A stretch of 39,398 nt of DNA from Perkinsus olseni (Eukaryota > Perkinsozoa > Perkinsida): assembly GCA_013115125.1 (NCBI GenBank), contig JABANN010000324.1, positions 1-39,398 of the forward strand, written 5' to 3'. The notes beneath the pieces were generated by a model. That model was not told the origin of the DNA. It did no database searches and saw only the letters and a list, made by a program, of their open reading frames with translations. Shown here one piece after another: positions 24,020 through 34,238 of this stretch. Positions within the stretch are counted from its first letter, which is position 1. Every line of letters begins with the position of its first letter. Made by a program: the position numbers and the translations under genes.

Positions 24020-24410
24020 AAAGCTCTTATGGGAACTGGGTAAAACCTCAAGGGATTGGCTTAGTGGGTATCATAGGGCTGGAACTCAAACCTTAAAACG
24101 TAAGGACCTAACCTTAGAACCTACGACTTGAGACCCTAAGGTTTTACTAGAGGATCTCTAAGTGTAGGAAAGTCGGTATCAGTGATACCGTATAACAACG
24201 CTTAAGAACCCGAAAAATCCTGAAGGTTTTCGGTTCCTTGGGCCTATAGCTTAGGGAATGCAAGAAACTTGGGACCTAATATTTAGGTCGAGGTCCTTGA
24301 GGTCCCTTAAGGAGCAGTTAGGAGCTTCAGTGGGTATCACATGACTTAGGAGCTCCTCAAGGCGCTCCTAAAAGTTAGGAGCTCAAAAACCTCAAGTCGT
24401 AGGACCTAAA
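24020..24410. repeat. Inverted-repeat-rich block built on CCTAAG and AGGAGCTC words
   Basis: CCTACGACTTGAG at about 24119-24131 is matched by its complement at about 24392-24404, enclosing many copies of CCTAA, AGGAGCTC and AAGGACC in both orientations. GTGGGTATCA occurs twice (about 24065 and 24331). The block may be a decayed palindromic element; I see no target duplication. Confidence 0.45.
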
Positions 24411-24568
24411 TAAGCTCAGCGTGCGCCCGACTGAAAATCCCTGCATAGTCGCTGTACCAAAAATTGAACTCTGGACACGGGCAACCCGAACAAAGAACAT
24501 ATCTATTCGACCAAGTACACCTTATCACGATTTCAATTGTAACTGACGTGGAGGCCTGCGGCTTGCAC

Positions 24569-24597
24569 AGTACAACTTGTACTGTACAAGTTGTACT
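24569..24597. repeat. Perfect palindrome, 14-base arms with 1-base centre
   Basis: The longest of the perfect single-centre palindromes in the window. Arms AGTACAACTTGTAC and complement flank a single T. It lies in non-coding DNA between the TIR-like gene and the propeller-like cluster. From 24598 to 25066 no gene is seen. Confidence 0.8.
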
Positions 24598-25066
24598 ATG
24601 CAACCCATAGAACACAACGGGAGGAGATACTACGTGGGCCGCGTAACGCGGCATAGTCTACGCCGCCGAAGTGCGTAGAATGAACGTTGCTGCTTGACGG
24701 GTGGTCAGCGATGATAGTCTTTTTTGGTCCTTCTGCGGGAGTTTTTGATGCCTCATTTATGAATGTGTACGCGAAATTAACTAAGGTTTGAGCATGAGTA
24801 GTACTACGAGTCTTAGTCTATGAGAAGGCTTGTAGTGGGCAAGGTGGGACTAGAACCTGGTCTGGAGGACCGCAAAGGCTGCTCTGAGCCAACCTTGAAC
24901 ATGCTGTCTCCAGTAAACACGCTATACTAGGTAATAGTGCATGCCGGAGAGTGCCCCAGATTGTCCCTGAGCAGGACTTAGTATCTTCCCCTCTGCACTA
25001 TAGTGTTGGGATTAGAACTCGAAGAAACTCGATACGATATGACTCATCAAATGCATAAACCATGAA

Positions 25067-26128
25067 TCACGCGTGTAAGGTCAGACTGTGAATCTCGAAT
25101 TGCATACCCTTCAGGGCTACACGATGTGGCTCGTCGTCATCATCATCCAAGTATTCAGTCAGGACTTCTCCCATCACAGCAACGTGCCATGCATCCGTCA
25201 CAACCATAGAAACAATCCCAAAGCTGCTGAAGCCCTCACTCGTGATGAGTGGTACGCCAGTGAGGAAGTTGACAACTCGGATAGTGAACAGCGCGGAAGG
25301 AGTTGATGACACCTTACCAGAGCCATCAGTCTGCTGACATACGCACGCTAGACCGTCAACAGCCTCGGGGAGAAGGCGCATTTGTACAGCTCCACGCAAA
25401 GGCAGAGAGAACATGAGCTCATCGGCACCATCCACCCCACGATTGTGCCGCACAAGTCGATAGACGCAGTCGATTTGACCTGGCTTCGGGTACTGAAGAA
25501 GCTGAAGCTGCTCAACACTGTCATGGCTCAATGCCACATCAGCAACGATGTTATCAGTCCAGGCCAAGTCGGAAGAGAATCGCCAACCGTTGCCGTCAGC
25601 AGTGTACATGTGATGGTCGTCGGCCGAGAGAAGCAGTAGATGGCTACCGAGTGACCAAAGGCCGGCAACCTTTCGGCAGTTGGGAGGGAATCGAATCAAA
25701 TCAGGAGATTTGCTTCTCGCTGATGCACGGTAAAGTCGATTTCCGAACATAGAGACGTAGTAAACATCACCCTGGTGAAAACACACCATCAATGGGGTGT
25801 GAGGGATTTCATAGGCTGATGTCGATGATGACTGAGAAAGCGGCACTTCTTCGACCGTATGAACCCCCGATGCTCGACCAGGGGAAGCGACTACTCCGAC
25901 CGAACTACGATCAGGCAGCTTGAATATGAAAGGTAGGGGGTCGGGGAAGGTTGAACTCACTAAGATGCTCTCCCTAGCCGGGGCAACACTCCGCGGATAA
26001 CGCGAGCGGATGAATGACCAGATGATTGCCTTGACATCATCACAAACTTCATTACCAGACGACAGGCGCCCGAGTTGTAAGATGTGTTTCTCACAGGGAG
26101 AGGCCGGGACAGACGAGGACGATGCCAT
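25067..26128 (-). CDS. Propeller-like family protein, member 1 (353 aa)
   Basis: Intronless, unknown function. The N-terminus (about residues 12-35, HILQLGRLS and DDVKAIIWSFIRSRYP) matches a motif shared by the three upstream paralogues: two hydrophobic stretches ending in I-W-S-F/Y-I/L. This resembles a short helical domain, perhaps F-box-like, but I cannot confirm that. The rest is a run of short beta-type repeats (VYYVSMFGNRLYRAS, HLLLLSADDHHMYTADG, VYRLVRHN, HVAVMGEVL) as expected of a beta-propeller. An acidic run, LDDDDDEP, lies near the C-terminus. No signal peptide or membrane segment. It is the last gene of a same-strand cluster, 630 bp from the next. Confidence 0.75.
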   Translation of the reverse strand: MASSSSVPASPCEKHILQLGRLSSGNEVCDDVKAIIWSFIRSRYPRSVAPARESILVSSTFPDPLPFIFKLPDRSSVGVVASPGRASGVHTVEEVPLSQSSSTSAYEIPHTPLMVCFHQGDVYYVSMFGNRLYRASARSKSPDLIRFPPNCRKVAGLWSLGSHLLLLSADDHHMYTADGNGWRFSSDLAWTDNIVADVALSHDSVEQLQLLQYPKPGQIDCVYRLVRHNRGVDGADELMFSLPLRGAVQMRLLPEAVDGLACVCQQTDGSGKVSSTPSALFTIRVVNFLTGVPLITSEGFSSFGIVSMVVTDAWHVAVMGEVLTEYLDDDDDEPHRVALKGMQFEIHSLTLHA

Positions 26129-26759
26129 CGCTCTTGGAAGGGTTAAGGCGCCTGATGCAGAGAGTTCCTAGGATGGCCTGCTCGAGGGAGGGACGATGAC
26201 GAATCGAGTGACATCAATGACGGCCACCCCATCCCTCTACTCCTATCGCCTGACCACCTCCAAGGCTCCAACTAGCGCAACACGCTGCACACGAGACAAG
26301 ACCGGAGATGCAATGGCTGTGGGCGAGGTAAGAATGGATGTGTTGGGTAGTCGATGGAATATTCATCTCAGAATCATACTGGGTGACATCGGTAGCAGTG
26401 GGTTTCAACGACTTGTCGCCATATCAAGTAATTGAGTCGAGATAAAGCAACTTTTAGTCCCTTGACGGTTGTCCGAAAGCCAGGCAAGTAGTGAGTTGAA
26501 CTGACTCAGTTCGCCTATAGTCCATTGCTTGCCCACTAGTCCTGAAAGAAATTCATAGCAGAAGAGGAACGAGGATGGCACTCCCTGGCTGAGGCGATGC
26601 GATTCTCATCACGATACTCGCAGTTGTTATCATCCTCGATATTCCATCCTAAATTCTACAGAATTCTCGATGCTCACCAAAAACTCAAAACGACAGGAGA
26701 CGAATAAAAACTGACCGTAAAGTGAGAGCAGACAATCGAGTCTTAGGCGGGCACAATGG

Positions 26760-28031
26760 TCAATAAAGGGCCCACTGAGGATAGAAACTATCGTAATTAG
26801 GTCCCCAACGATACTGATCACTCAGATAGTAATTCATCGCAGACGAGGTTGTAGATCGGGGAGATTCTAAATCGTCATCATCATCTTCCGAATCCTTGCC
26901 CGCAAAGTGAAAACGCAAAGGTGCGTCGTCGTCACTGTAAGTTCCGTGTTCGTAATCTAATTCGATTAATCTCAGCTTTCCAGTGTGATGCTGGTACGGG
27001 TTGTGGTGGTTTGGCGAGCGACGGCTACTCGTTACAGTATTCACCACCCAGTTGTTATCTATACTGAGAGAAATGAGCTCCTCGTTGGCGAGATCGATGC
27101 CCATCTCTGAGAGGGCGACGACGCGGTGCTCTATCATGTCATAAACGTAGAAGGACATTTCCCATGAGGATCCAAAGAAGCCACAGCAGATGCCGGCCTT
27201 GGTGTTCGGCACCAGTCGGCACATGCGCGCATGAACACCGGGAGAGAACACACTTGCTTGGCCGTCTCTCCAATAACAAAGTCTGCCCATCGTGTCTCCT
27301 TGGATGTAGAGCATTTCCGTCACCTTCCCGTCCTCAATTATGGCGTCCTGAAAGATCGGCTCGGAAGTGTAGGAATCTGTCTCTTCGCCGAAGTCGTCCT
27401 CATAGCCGATGTCGTCAATACTCTCTGAGTCGGCAACGTCAGCCTTAGTCAGAGTAGCAACTTGTCGTGCTCGAGCGGAGGGGGTATCGATCATGTAGAG
27501 TTTATAGCTTCGCTCCGCTACAAAGAAGAGAGCGCCACTCGCCACTTGCAGCTGAGTCACCGGCCCGGGGAGGTCCACGACAGTCGGTGCAGTGATTCCT
27601 CTCTGTACGGGTCTTCGTCTGAGCTTCTTGGGGTCCCCGCGGACTGTGTAGAACAGCTTGCTACCATAGACACAGCCAAGCACGGGAACGGCGTCCAGCT
27701 TGAAGAGCACATCCGTCAAATCTTCGTCGGAGGGCCGTTCTTGACCCGGCTGCAGGGGCGGTAGGCTATTGAGGGTAGACCAACGGAAGACGGTTCGCTG
27801 ATCACGCCGTGACACGCAGTAGATGTGGTGGTCACAGTCAGACTCTAAAGGCCGGACGGCGCACGGAATGGACGTGGTAGTGGAGACGTTAATGATGCTT
27901 GGCACGATCGGCGGGAAGTAGCTCCACAATAGCCGTTTGATGTCTTCCAACAAGTGGTCGACGACTGTTAGTCTTGCCACCAGAATATGATGAAATGTTG
28001 AAGGCTCGGCTTTCCTGCTCGTGGTGGCCAT
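26760..28031 (-). CDS. Propeller-like family protein, member 2 (423 aa)
   Basis: Intronless; closest to the 428-aa paralogue at 29653-30939. The start at 28031 is the first true ATG and gives an N-terminus like its relatives (MATTSRK, then HHILVARLTVVD and EDIKRLLWSYFPP). Propeller-like strands follow (KLFYTVRGDPKKLRRRP, ALFFVAERSYKLYMID, MLYIQGDTMGRLCYWRDG, SFYVYDMIEHRV). Acidic inserts occur mid-protein and near the C-terminus (DSEDDDDD), ending in a Tyr-rich tail. About 200 bp near 27160-27360 are almost identical in DNA to 30095-30295, including silent sites, although flanking regions have diverged. Only 129 bp separate its start from the stop of the 322-aa gene. Confidence 0.78.
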   Translation of the reverse strand: MATTSRKAEPSTFHHILVARLTVVDHLLEDIKRLLWSYFPPIVPSIINVSTTTSIPCAVRPLESDCDHHIYCVSRRDQRTVFRWSTLNSLPPLQPGQERPSDEDLTDVLFKLDAVPVLGCVYGSKLFYTVRGDPKKLRRRPVQRGITAPTVVDLPGPVTQLQVASGALFFVAERSYKLYMIDTPSARARQVATLTKADVADSESIDDIGYEDDFGEETDSYTSEPIFQDAIIEDGKVTEMLYIQGDTMGRLCYWRDGQASVFSPGVHARMCRLVPNTKAGICCGFFGSSWEMSFYVYDMIEHRVVALSEMGIDLANEELISLSIDNNWVVNTVTSSRRSPNHHNPYQHHTGKLRLIELDYEHGTYSDDDAPLRFHFAGKDSEDDDDDLESPRSTTSSAMNYYLSDQYRWGPNYDSFYPQWALY

Positions 28032-29140
28032 GAGGAGCTCCGTGGTTCTCACGTAGCAACCTGTGAAGGCGCGCAACACTAGGAAGCCGAGGATCGCGCA
28101 TCGTCACACCTGGCCAACACAGAAAAGTCCGGGGTTGAATGATACGAATGAGAGGGGCTCTCATGTAGTGCAGCACAAAGTGATGCCATTGAACGGCCCC
28201 GGGGAGAAGTTGTGGCCGCCGAGGCCGTCCTCACTTTCCTCTACTATCACAACCACCTTCCAATCATCAGTAACGGCCATCGACCAGACGTCCCATCCTA
28301 TGAAGGGAGTGCTGTATGACAGTACAGTCTGCCTTATAGCATCAACAAGGCATACCGTACAAGAGAGCTCATCAGGGAAGAGGCAACAGACACAAGCTAC
28401 GGCATCGGTATGGGGAACGAAGCGTGCGGCTGTAGCACCGGTAATGCTGGTGATGAGCACATCAGAGCCGTCAGTGCTGAGACAGACGTTACCCACCGGC
28501 CGGTCCTCGACGGAGTGGTCTAAAATGTAGAGGAAATAATCGTCGCCGATGGGGATGGTGTCGAAGGAGAGCAGTTGGTCCTCCAGCTGTAGAAGGCAAA
28601 CCCACGAGGAGCTTGGGGGTTGTAGACGATAAACACGATTGGTGTCACGCAAGACGACGAAGACGCCGCTGGATGACGAGCGTATCATAGAAAGGGTGCC
28701 AGGGAGAGGGAGTGGGTCGAGCTCAACACCCTCTCGAGTTGACCATCTCCTCAATTGCCTCAATCGGCCGTCAGCGTAGTACAGAACATCGTGGTGAGCA
28801 CAGACGTGGCTGATGCCTCGGCTGACACGAAGGGTGGTCTTCGTGGAGAGAGTGCGGGGATGCAATGATACCACCTCATGATGGGACACTGCGAAGGAGC
28901 GGAGGTCAATGCCGATGAGGGAGGAGTGGCCATCCGAGGGCGAAAGGTCAGTCAGGGTCCCGGAGATCGACGAGGTGTTGGTAATAGTGATAGTAGAGGG
29001 TGGTGAGGGATGAATCAGAGACCAGATGGATCTGATGACCTCCTCATGGGACCCGCCCAGTGATGACTGCAACGAGTGGAGTTGGAGTACCAACCGATAT
29101 CGCCAAACTGCTGCGATGGATGATGCCATCCCATGCTTAG
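27960..29140 (-). repeat. Inverted duplication, arm 1
   Basis: This 1.18-kb segment (12 bases before the 322-aa gene, the gene, the spacer and the first ~70 bases of the 423-aa gene) is repeated in opposite orientation at 34239-35415. The arms are 5.1 kb apart. Coding identity is very high; the spacer is more diverged. Confidence 0.85.
28161..29129 (-). CDS. Propeller-like family protein, member 3 (322 aa)
   Basis: Intronless and the smallest member. The N-terminal family motif reads LVLQLHSLQ then EEVIRSIWSLIHP. Propeller-like strands follow (VLYYADGRLRQLRRWS, GVFVVLRDTNRVYRLQ, FLYILDHSVEDRPVG, VVVIVEESEDG). It lacks the acidic tail of members 2 and 4. The entire coding region is repeated in inverted orientation at 34251-35219 with only four amino-acid differences (98.8% identity), and its last ~150 bases reappear at 31040-31201. 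An out-of-frame ATG lies five bases upstream of the start. Confidence 0.8.
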   Translation of the reverse strand: MASSIAAVWRYRLVLQLHSLQSSLGGSHEEVIRSIWSLIHPSPPSTITITNTSSISGTLTDLSPSDGHSSLIGIDLRSFAVSHHEVVSLHPRTLSTKTTLRVSRGISHVCAHHDVLYYADGRLRQLRRWSTREGVELDPLPLPGTLSMIRSSSSGVFVVLRDTNRVYRLQPPSSSWVCLLQLEDQLLSFDTIPIGDDYFLYILDHSVEDRPVGNVCLSTDGSDVLITSITGATAARFVPHTDAVACVCCLFPDELSCTVCLVDAIRQTVLSYSTPFIGWDVWSMAVTDDWKVVVIVEESEDGLGGHNFSPGPFNGITLCCTT

Positions 29141-29652
29141 CATAAAAAACTAAGTAGACGTAAACTCACTAGTGGGGGCGAACTCGCAGCAGCAGGACCC
29201 AAGCACTAGCCGAGGTACTCTCCCGAATGCAGTTCGATGCCAGCAGTAGCAACAGCAGCAACAACAACACAGTCCGTAGACCAACGCCTCTCTCGATCAT
29301 CTCTCCACTGCCCACCGCAAAAGAACCAACTGATGAAACTCTATCAGTGGTGAGACAGAAGGCTCGTTATTGATGAGGTTCTGAAACGTTTTGCAGTGCC
29401 ACAAGAGTGTCCCGCTACGTCCAGCTTAACAGGGGGGCAATCAAGGGACCATGAGCAACTCTGTGTGATGAGAACGCCTTTTCCGGAGTGAGTCCGAGAC
29501 AGTCAATATGAACCGCACAAGAGTGCTTCGGATTAGCTTTCGGACGCAGAACTGAGGGAACGCTATACCCCAGGGTAGTGAGATACTGGGTCGTCTCTCC
29601 AGTCGAAAATCGAGGTTAAAAAGATGATATCTCATGTTACAAGGGATAGGCC
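29130..29652. other. Spacer between family members 3 and 4
   Basis: About 520 bp. It includes a CAGCAGnAACAACA-type stretch near 29240-29275. No gene or element ends seen. Confidence 0.5.
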
Positions 29653-30939
29653 CTACCAGAAAACGTCTAATGGTGAGCTTATATCGTCACTGTACCGATT
29701 GTCATCAGAAAAGCCGTCATCGAAGTAGTCATCATCATGATCGAAGAAATCAGAGGGGAAACCAAATCTACTAAGAGCAAGATTGTAGTAATCGTCCATG
29801 CCATATGCCTCCGAAGAAAACTCTGCCTTACTCAAAGTCACGAAATCGAAATCGTGCTCCTCATCATCGGCGTCCAGATCGTGTTTCAGTGTGATCGGTA
29901 TGAGCCTGCCGCTGTCTTGGGCACCATAGAGGTGTTCGACTTCCTGACGGCCGCTGGTTAGGAGGGTGGCCGTCCAATCGTTGCGCACGTTTAGAGAAAT
30001 GAGTTCTTCACCACGTTCTGTAAGATCAAGGAAGCACTCTGGCTCAGTGAAGACGCGGTGGTCTACTATGTCGTAGACGTAGAAGCACATCTCCCATGAG
30101 GATCCAAAGAAGCCACAGCAGATGCCGGCCTTGGTGTTCGGCACCAGTCGGCACATGCGCGCATGAACACCGGGAGAGACCACACTTGCTTGGCCGTCTC
30201 TCCAATAACAAAGTCTGCCCATCGTGTCTCCTTGGATGTAAAGCATTTCCGTCACCTTCCCGTTCTCGATTTTGGCGTCCTGAAAGATCGGCTCGGGGCG
30301 GTAGGAATCAAACTCTTCCTCTGAGTCGTCCTCCTCATCGCCGAGGTCTTCGATAATCTCCGATTCGTCAGCCTTAGTCAGAGTGGTAACTTGTCGAGCC
30401 TCAGCGGAGGGACTGTCGATCATGTAGAGTTTATAGCTCCGCTCCGCCACAAAAAAGAGAGCACCACTCGCGGGTTTTATTTGAATCACCTTCTCAGGCA
30501 GGCCTACCACAGCCGGTGTAGCACTCCCGCTCTGTAAAGGCCTTCGTCTCACGCGACCGGCATCTCCGTAGACTGTGTAGAAGAGCTGGTCATGGTAAAC
30601 ACAGCCGAGTTCGAGATCGCCGTCTAGCGCAAAGAGTTTCTTCATTCCATTTGATGAAGGATTCTCTGCCATTTCGACAGCGTAGATTACTCGTTCAAGG
30701 TCTCGTGAGACTCCATGAATCAGACGGCCACCATCGGAATCGAAGAGACGGAACGTCCCTGGGACAGTCTTCCCCTCAGAATCGTGGACGAAGTTTGGCG
30801 AAAGGGGTGGTAGGTATTCCCATACCAGCCGCTTGATGTCCTCCAACAGGGGGAGTGACTTGCGGTCGATGACACAAAGCCTGGCCAGTACGATATCCCG
30901 GGGAAAGGCGGCCCCTTCAGTGATACTCGAGCCTGACAT
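29653..30939 (-). CDS. Propeller-like family protein, member 4 (428 aa)
   Basis: Intronless paralogue of the 423-aa gene. The N-terminal motif reads DIVLARLCVID then LLEDIKRLVWEYLPP. Shared propeller-like strands include QLFYTVYGDAGRVRRRP, ALFFVAERSYKLYMID and LYIQGDTMGRLCYWRDG, and the block from there to FVYDIVDHRV is nearly invariant between the two. The C-terminal 60 residues are very acidic (HDDDYFDDGFSDDNRYSDD). No signal peptide or membrane segment. It is the first gene of the same-strand family cluster and lies 540 bp from the peptide transporter. Function unknown. Confidence 0.78.
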   Translation of the reverse strand: MSGSSITEGAAFPRDIVLARLCVIDRKSLPLLEDIKRLVWEYLPPLSPNFVHDSEGKTVPGTFRLFDSDGGRLIHGVSRDLERVIYAVEMAENPSSNGMKKLFALDGDLELGCVYHDQLFYTVYGDAGRVRRRPLQSGSATPAVVGLPEKVIQIKPASGALFFVAERSYKLYMIDSPSAEARQVTTLTKADESEIIEDLGDEEDDSEEEFDSYRPEPIFQDAKIENGKVTEMLYIQGDTMGRLCYWRDGQASVVSPGVHARMCRLVPNTKAGICCGFFGSSWEMCFYVYDIVDHRVFTEPECFLDLTERGEELISLNVRNDWTATLLTSGRQEVEHLYGAQDSGRLIPITLKHDLDADDEEHDFDFVTLSKAEFSSEAYGMDDYYNLALSRFGFPSDFFDHDDDYFDDGFSDDNRYSDDISSPLDVFW

Positions 30940-31039
30940 GATAAGATTAAAGATTTACGGAAACTGACAGACTCGGGACTGACAGATCATGGAAGGTGGG
31001 TTGCGTCGCCGCACTCCTGGTCATAGCTCACGAAGAGAA

Positions 31040-31201
31040 CCGGGGCTGAATGATACGAATGAAAGAGCCTCTCATGTGGTGCAGCATAAAGTGATGCCAT
31101 TGAACGGCCCCGGGGAGAAGTTGTGGCCGCCGAGGCCGTCCTCACTTTCCTCTACTATCACAACCACCTCCCAATCATCAGTAACGGCCATCGACCAGAC
31201 G
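31040..31201 (-). pseudogene. 3' fragment of the 322-aa gene (third copy)
   Basis: 162 bases match the last codons and 3' flank of the 322-aa gene, in the same orientation as the copy at 28161-29129. At every position where the two full copies differ (the stop-proximal flank, CATAAAG, and the Glu codon in the DWEVV region) it agrees with the inverted copy at 34251-35219. It breaks abruptly at 31202 inside the coding sequence. It is a relic of the rearrangement that made the inverted copy. Confidence 0.85.
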
Positions 31202-31475
31202 TTTTCTTTTTCATCCAGTGGTGCCTCCGCACTAGCAACTCGACATGAATTTGGATTAGACTCTGACTTGAGCGCCGACTTATCAATTTGATCGGCTCAG
31301 TTTCCCCAAAAACGTAATATTGCAATCAGACAGAAAGCATAAGCTTTCTGACAAAGGAAGACGTGGACTTACTTTGACTACACATCAGAAGATACTAAAA
31401 CCCACCGCACCGCTCCAAAAAGTATATACAGCTCACGTAACGATGCTGCTGGTCAATACACAACAAAAACGATCA

Positions 31476-33023
31476 TCAAACATTTGATACGGAATCTTCC
31501 GTCTTTTCTCGAGATAACTGCTCGTTCCTTATGCGGTGGTAATAAGGTACCATTGCCAGCGAGCCCACAGCGCCTACTAAGGCCAACCCAATTAGAAGGT
31601 AGTAATAGTAGTCGTAGTGAGAGGATGTGATAGACTCCTTCGCATTCTTGGGATCGAAATCTCGCAACCAACCACTGGCAATCTTGAACAGAACCGCTGA
31701 AAGGACTGAGGCGATGGCGTTGAAACAGAGGTTCACGGCGGAAGCGACTGCTTTGAGTTGACTCGGGGCGTGCGTATAAGCGACCTCATAGGAAGTTGAG
31801 ATGAGAAAAACTTCGCCAGACGCGATAAAAGTGAACTGTGGGATCTGCCACCAGATGGATACTGTGAAGGGGGCGTGAGACATGACAGCATACTCCACGA
31901 TGAGAGCACAGACCAATGCCAAGGCGGCAAAGAGCGATCCAATACAGAAGCGTACTAAGACTGATGGCATCTGATCACGCTTTCTGAGGAACGGGAAAAC
32001 CACACTATCCACGATCACCGAAGTGGCAATAACCGCCAAAGGATCGACATTCTGCATGAGGGCAGCTGGCATGTTCCAACCGAAGGTGTTACGGTCCATC
32101 TTGAGCCCTTGGGTGAGGAAGGTAGTGGTCATGTTATTGTAGGCCATCACAAAGGGTACGATTAGCACAAAGAGTGGTATCAATCGAAAGAACACTCTGG
32201 CATCCTCGATGAACTCATCCTCGAACTTTCCACCCTTACTCTTCTTGTTATTCTCTAGAGAGCACTTGAATACGGAGTAAATGGCGACTTTACCAACCTG
32301 CAGTACGGCTGAACCCTGCGGCTTAGCTTTGACGTAGCGCTTGAGGAAGTCACCAGTCACGAACACCGTAGTGGCAACAACAAAGAAGATGAGGGGAAAG
32401 ACGAAACTCGCAGCAAAGGAGATCTCCTGCACGATAATGGGAGCAGCTATTCCACCGATGATGCCACCAAGATTGATTGACGCGTAAAAATAGGTGAAGA
32501 ACCGCGTTATGGTATTCTTATGCTCTTCGGGATGCATCTGTTGTGCTCCCATAACGTTAACGCAGGCCTTGATACCACCGGCGCCTACAGTAATCAGAAC
32601 CAGCAAGGAAAGATGTACCATCCATGCCTGACTGATTGACTTAATGGCAGACAAGGTGAGTAGCACCAGTCCGAGCATGTACAAGCCCGAGAAGCTGACG
32701 ATTGTTAAATACACACCGAGAAGGGTGTCTGCAATAATGCCAGCAAAAAGAGGAGTAATGTACAGAACTGCGTTGAAGATCGAAACATAGGAGTCAGCGG
32801 CGCTGTCAGTATAGCCGAGATACTCCTTAAGGAAAAGTTGAAGGTTAGGAATGAGACCGTAAAAGGCAAGGCGTTCACAGAACTCTTGCATGAGGATGAA
32901 TGCACAAGCATTGAGAAGGGGTCGCTCGAAGTAGTGATAGACGTTACCGGAGCGATCTACCCAGGTGTAAGGTTTGGCAGGTGGTTCCAACAGTCCGCGG
33001 ACGCTCGTGCTAAGCTTCGACAT
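31476..33023 (-). CDS. POT/PTR2-family proton-coupled peptide transporter
   Basis: 515 aa, intronless. A major-facilitator protein importing di- and tripeptides (or nitrate and other substrates in some branches) with protons. Family marks: EFCER at 47-51 followed by LAFYG (the ExxER motif of helix 1, which couples protons); FAGIIADTLLG (93-103); GAGGIKACVNVMGAQQ (148-162, the first PTR2 signature); FFTYFYASINLGGIIG (175-190, the second signature). I count about 12 hydrophobic helices. The cytosolic C-terminus is short and charged. The N-terminal 35 residues are soluble, and the start at 33023 gives the usual length. The cluster neighbours share no evident pathway with it. Substrate is inferred from family only. 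Confidence 0.95.
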   Translation of the reverse strand: MSKLSTSVRGLLEPPAKPYTWVDRSGNVYHYFERPLLNACAFILMQEFCERLAFYGLIPNLQLFLKEYLGYTDSAADSYVSIFNAVLYITPLFAGIIADTLLGVYLTIVSFSGLYMLGLVLLTLSAIKSISQAWMVHLSLLVLITVGAGGIKACVNVMGAQQMHPEEHKNTITRFFTYFYASINLGGIIGGIAAPIIVQEISFAASFVFPLIFFVVATTVFVTGDFLKRYVKAKPQGSAVLQVGKVAIYSVFKCSLENNKKSKGGKFEDEFIEDARVFFRLIPLFVLIVPFVMAYNNMTTTFLTQGLKMDRNTFGWNMPAALMQNVDPLAVIATSVIVDSVVFPFLRKRDQMPSVLVRFCIGSLFAALALVCALIVEYAVMSHAPFTVSIWWQIPQFTFIASGEVFLISTSYEVAYTHAPSQLKAVASAVNLCFNAIASVLSAVLFKIASGWLRDFDPKNAKESITSSHYDYYYYLLIGLALVGAVGSLAMVPYYHRIRNEQLSREKTEDSVSNV

Positions 33024-34238
33024 TCAAACAGTGGGAAAAAGAGGAGTTGAAAAAACTGCCAGATTTGGAGCAGTTGAGGGCCGAGCGAGAGAAAGTTCGT
33101 GTTCGGGAATGCGTGCGGCAGAGCTTCGTGCACGCGTGCGGTGAGAAATGTTAGAGCTGCGAGAATCCAGATGCGGTCTCGTGAGCCCATTGACTGCTTC
33201 GCGAACGTGCGATATTGGTAACACGGCCGGGTGGAAGGTAGAGTGCAATACGCACATCCCCGGAGATAACGAATGGGAGTAGAGACGGGTGCGGTTGTGG
33301 ACGCCTTGTGCGAACTACCCGAGACATGACGCTACCATTGTCCCTGACTGAAACTCCGTTATAGGCTCAACTTGGAGTCATCATGCCGCCAGGTGTTTAC
33401 CAGATTTACCTAGGCCGATAGTCTCGAACTGGGTCTTGAGGCAATGACTAACAAGACTGGGTTTCTCGCGCTCCTCCGAGGCAAACAGTCGGAGCGCAGA
33501 GGGACAATTGTGCGATGTGAGTGGCGCTCGCCCTATGATCGATTGAAGCCCGATGAAGCTCTGACATATTCACTCATCACTATCACGACGGATAAGCAAT
33601 GCCTATCTGTATGATGACTTATTATCGCCTTATTCCTGATGTTGCTGTCAATTGTGCAGTCAACCTGAGGAAGACAACCATTCGCAGTACTGACGACTAG
33701 TTTAGTTTAACCGGACGATTCACCTCGCTCACTAGCCGACTCTTGAGTCCCCGCATGTACTGAATCTTACTTCATTCGCTAAGAGGACGCTTTCCACTAA
33801 AATCATACCGCTCGCCCCTTTCCCCCTCGTTCGAGATTTTCGTGAGACTATCGGGACCTCAAATCGTTGGATTACTTGTGCGCTTCGGGTGGAAGATTCC
33901 GAGTAGCCAAGGTCGCTGAAACAAAAGCTGCTCCGGGGAGACCAATGTCAGCTGCTCTTTCCATTATATACAAGTTACCGCCTCCTAGGAACTAGCCTAT
34001 CCGCTTGGTATTCGGCTAAGCGAACAAGCAACCGCATTCGTTGTCGAGGTGGGTCGAAGGGTGTAACAGGTGCCGAGGGTGGGTGTAACAGAAGCGATTT
34101 GAGCCCCGGCCGGATCTTGCCTCGGTCACTATAACACCATCACGCACCGTTTCACAGCATCGCTTGCTCAATTACAACACGTGTCTATCGCGGAGGACAG
34201 GCTGTCTCGGTTGAGCTTAGCATAATTGATGTTTTCAC
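33024..34238. other. Intergenic region between diverging transporter and inverted gene copy
   Basis: 1.2 kb holding the 5' flanks of the transporter (minus strand) and the inverted 322-aa copy (plus strand). Short open frames on the minus strand next to the transporter start are not protein-like. No promoter element could be assigned. Confidence 0.5.

Noticed and set aside
27164-27448. Plus-strand open frame also seen at 30096-30356 with nearly the same product
   Set aside because: The conservation reflects the near-identical DNA of the two propeller-like genes on the opposite strand, not a separate gene.
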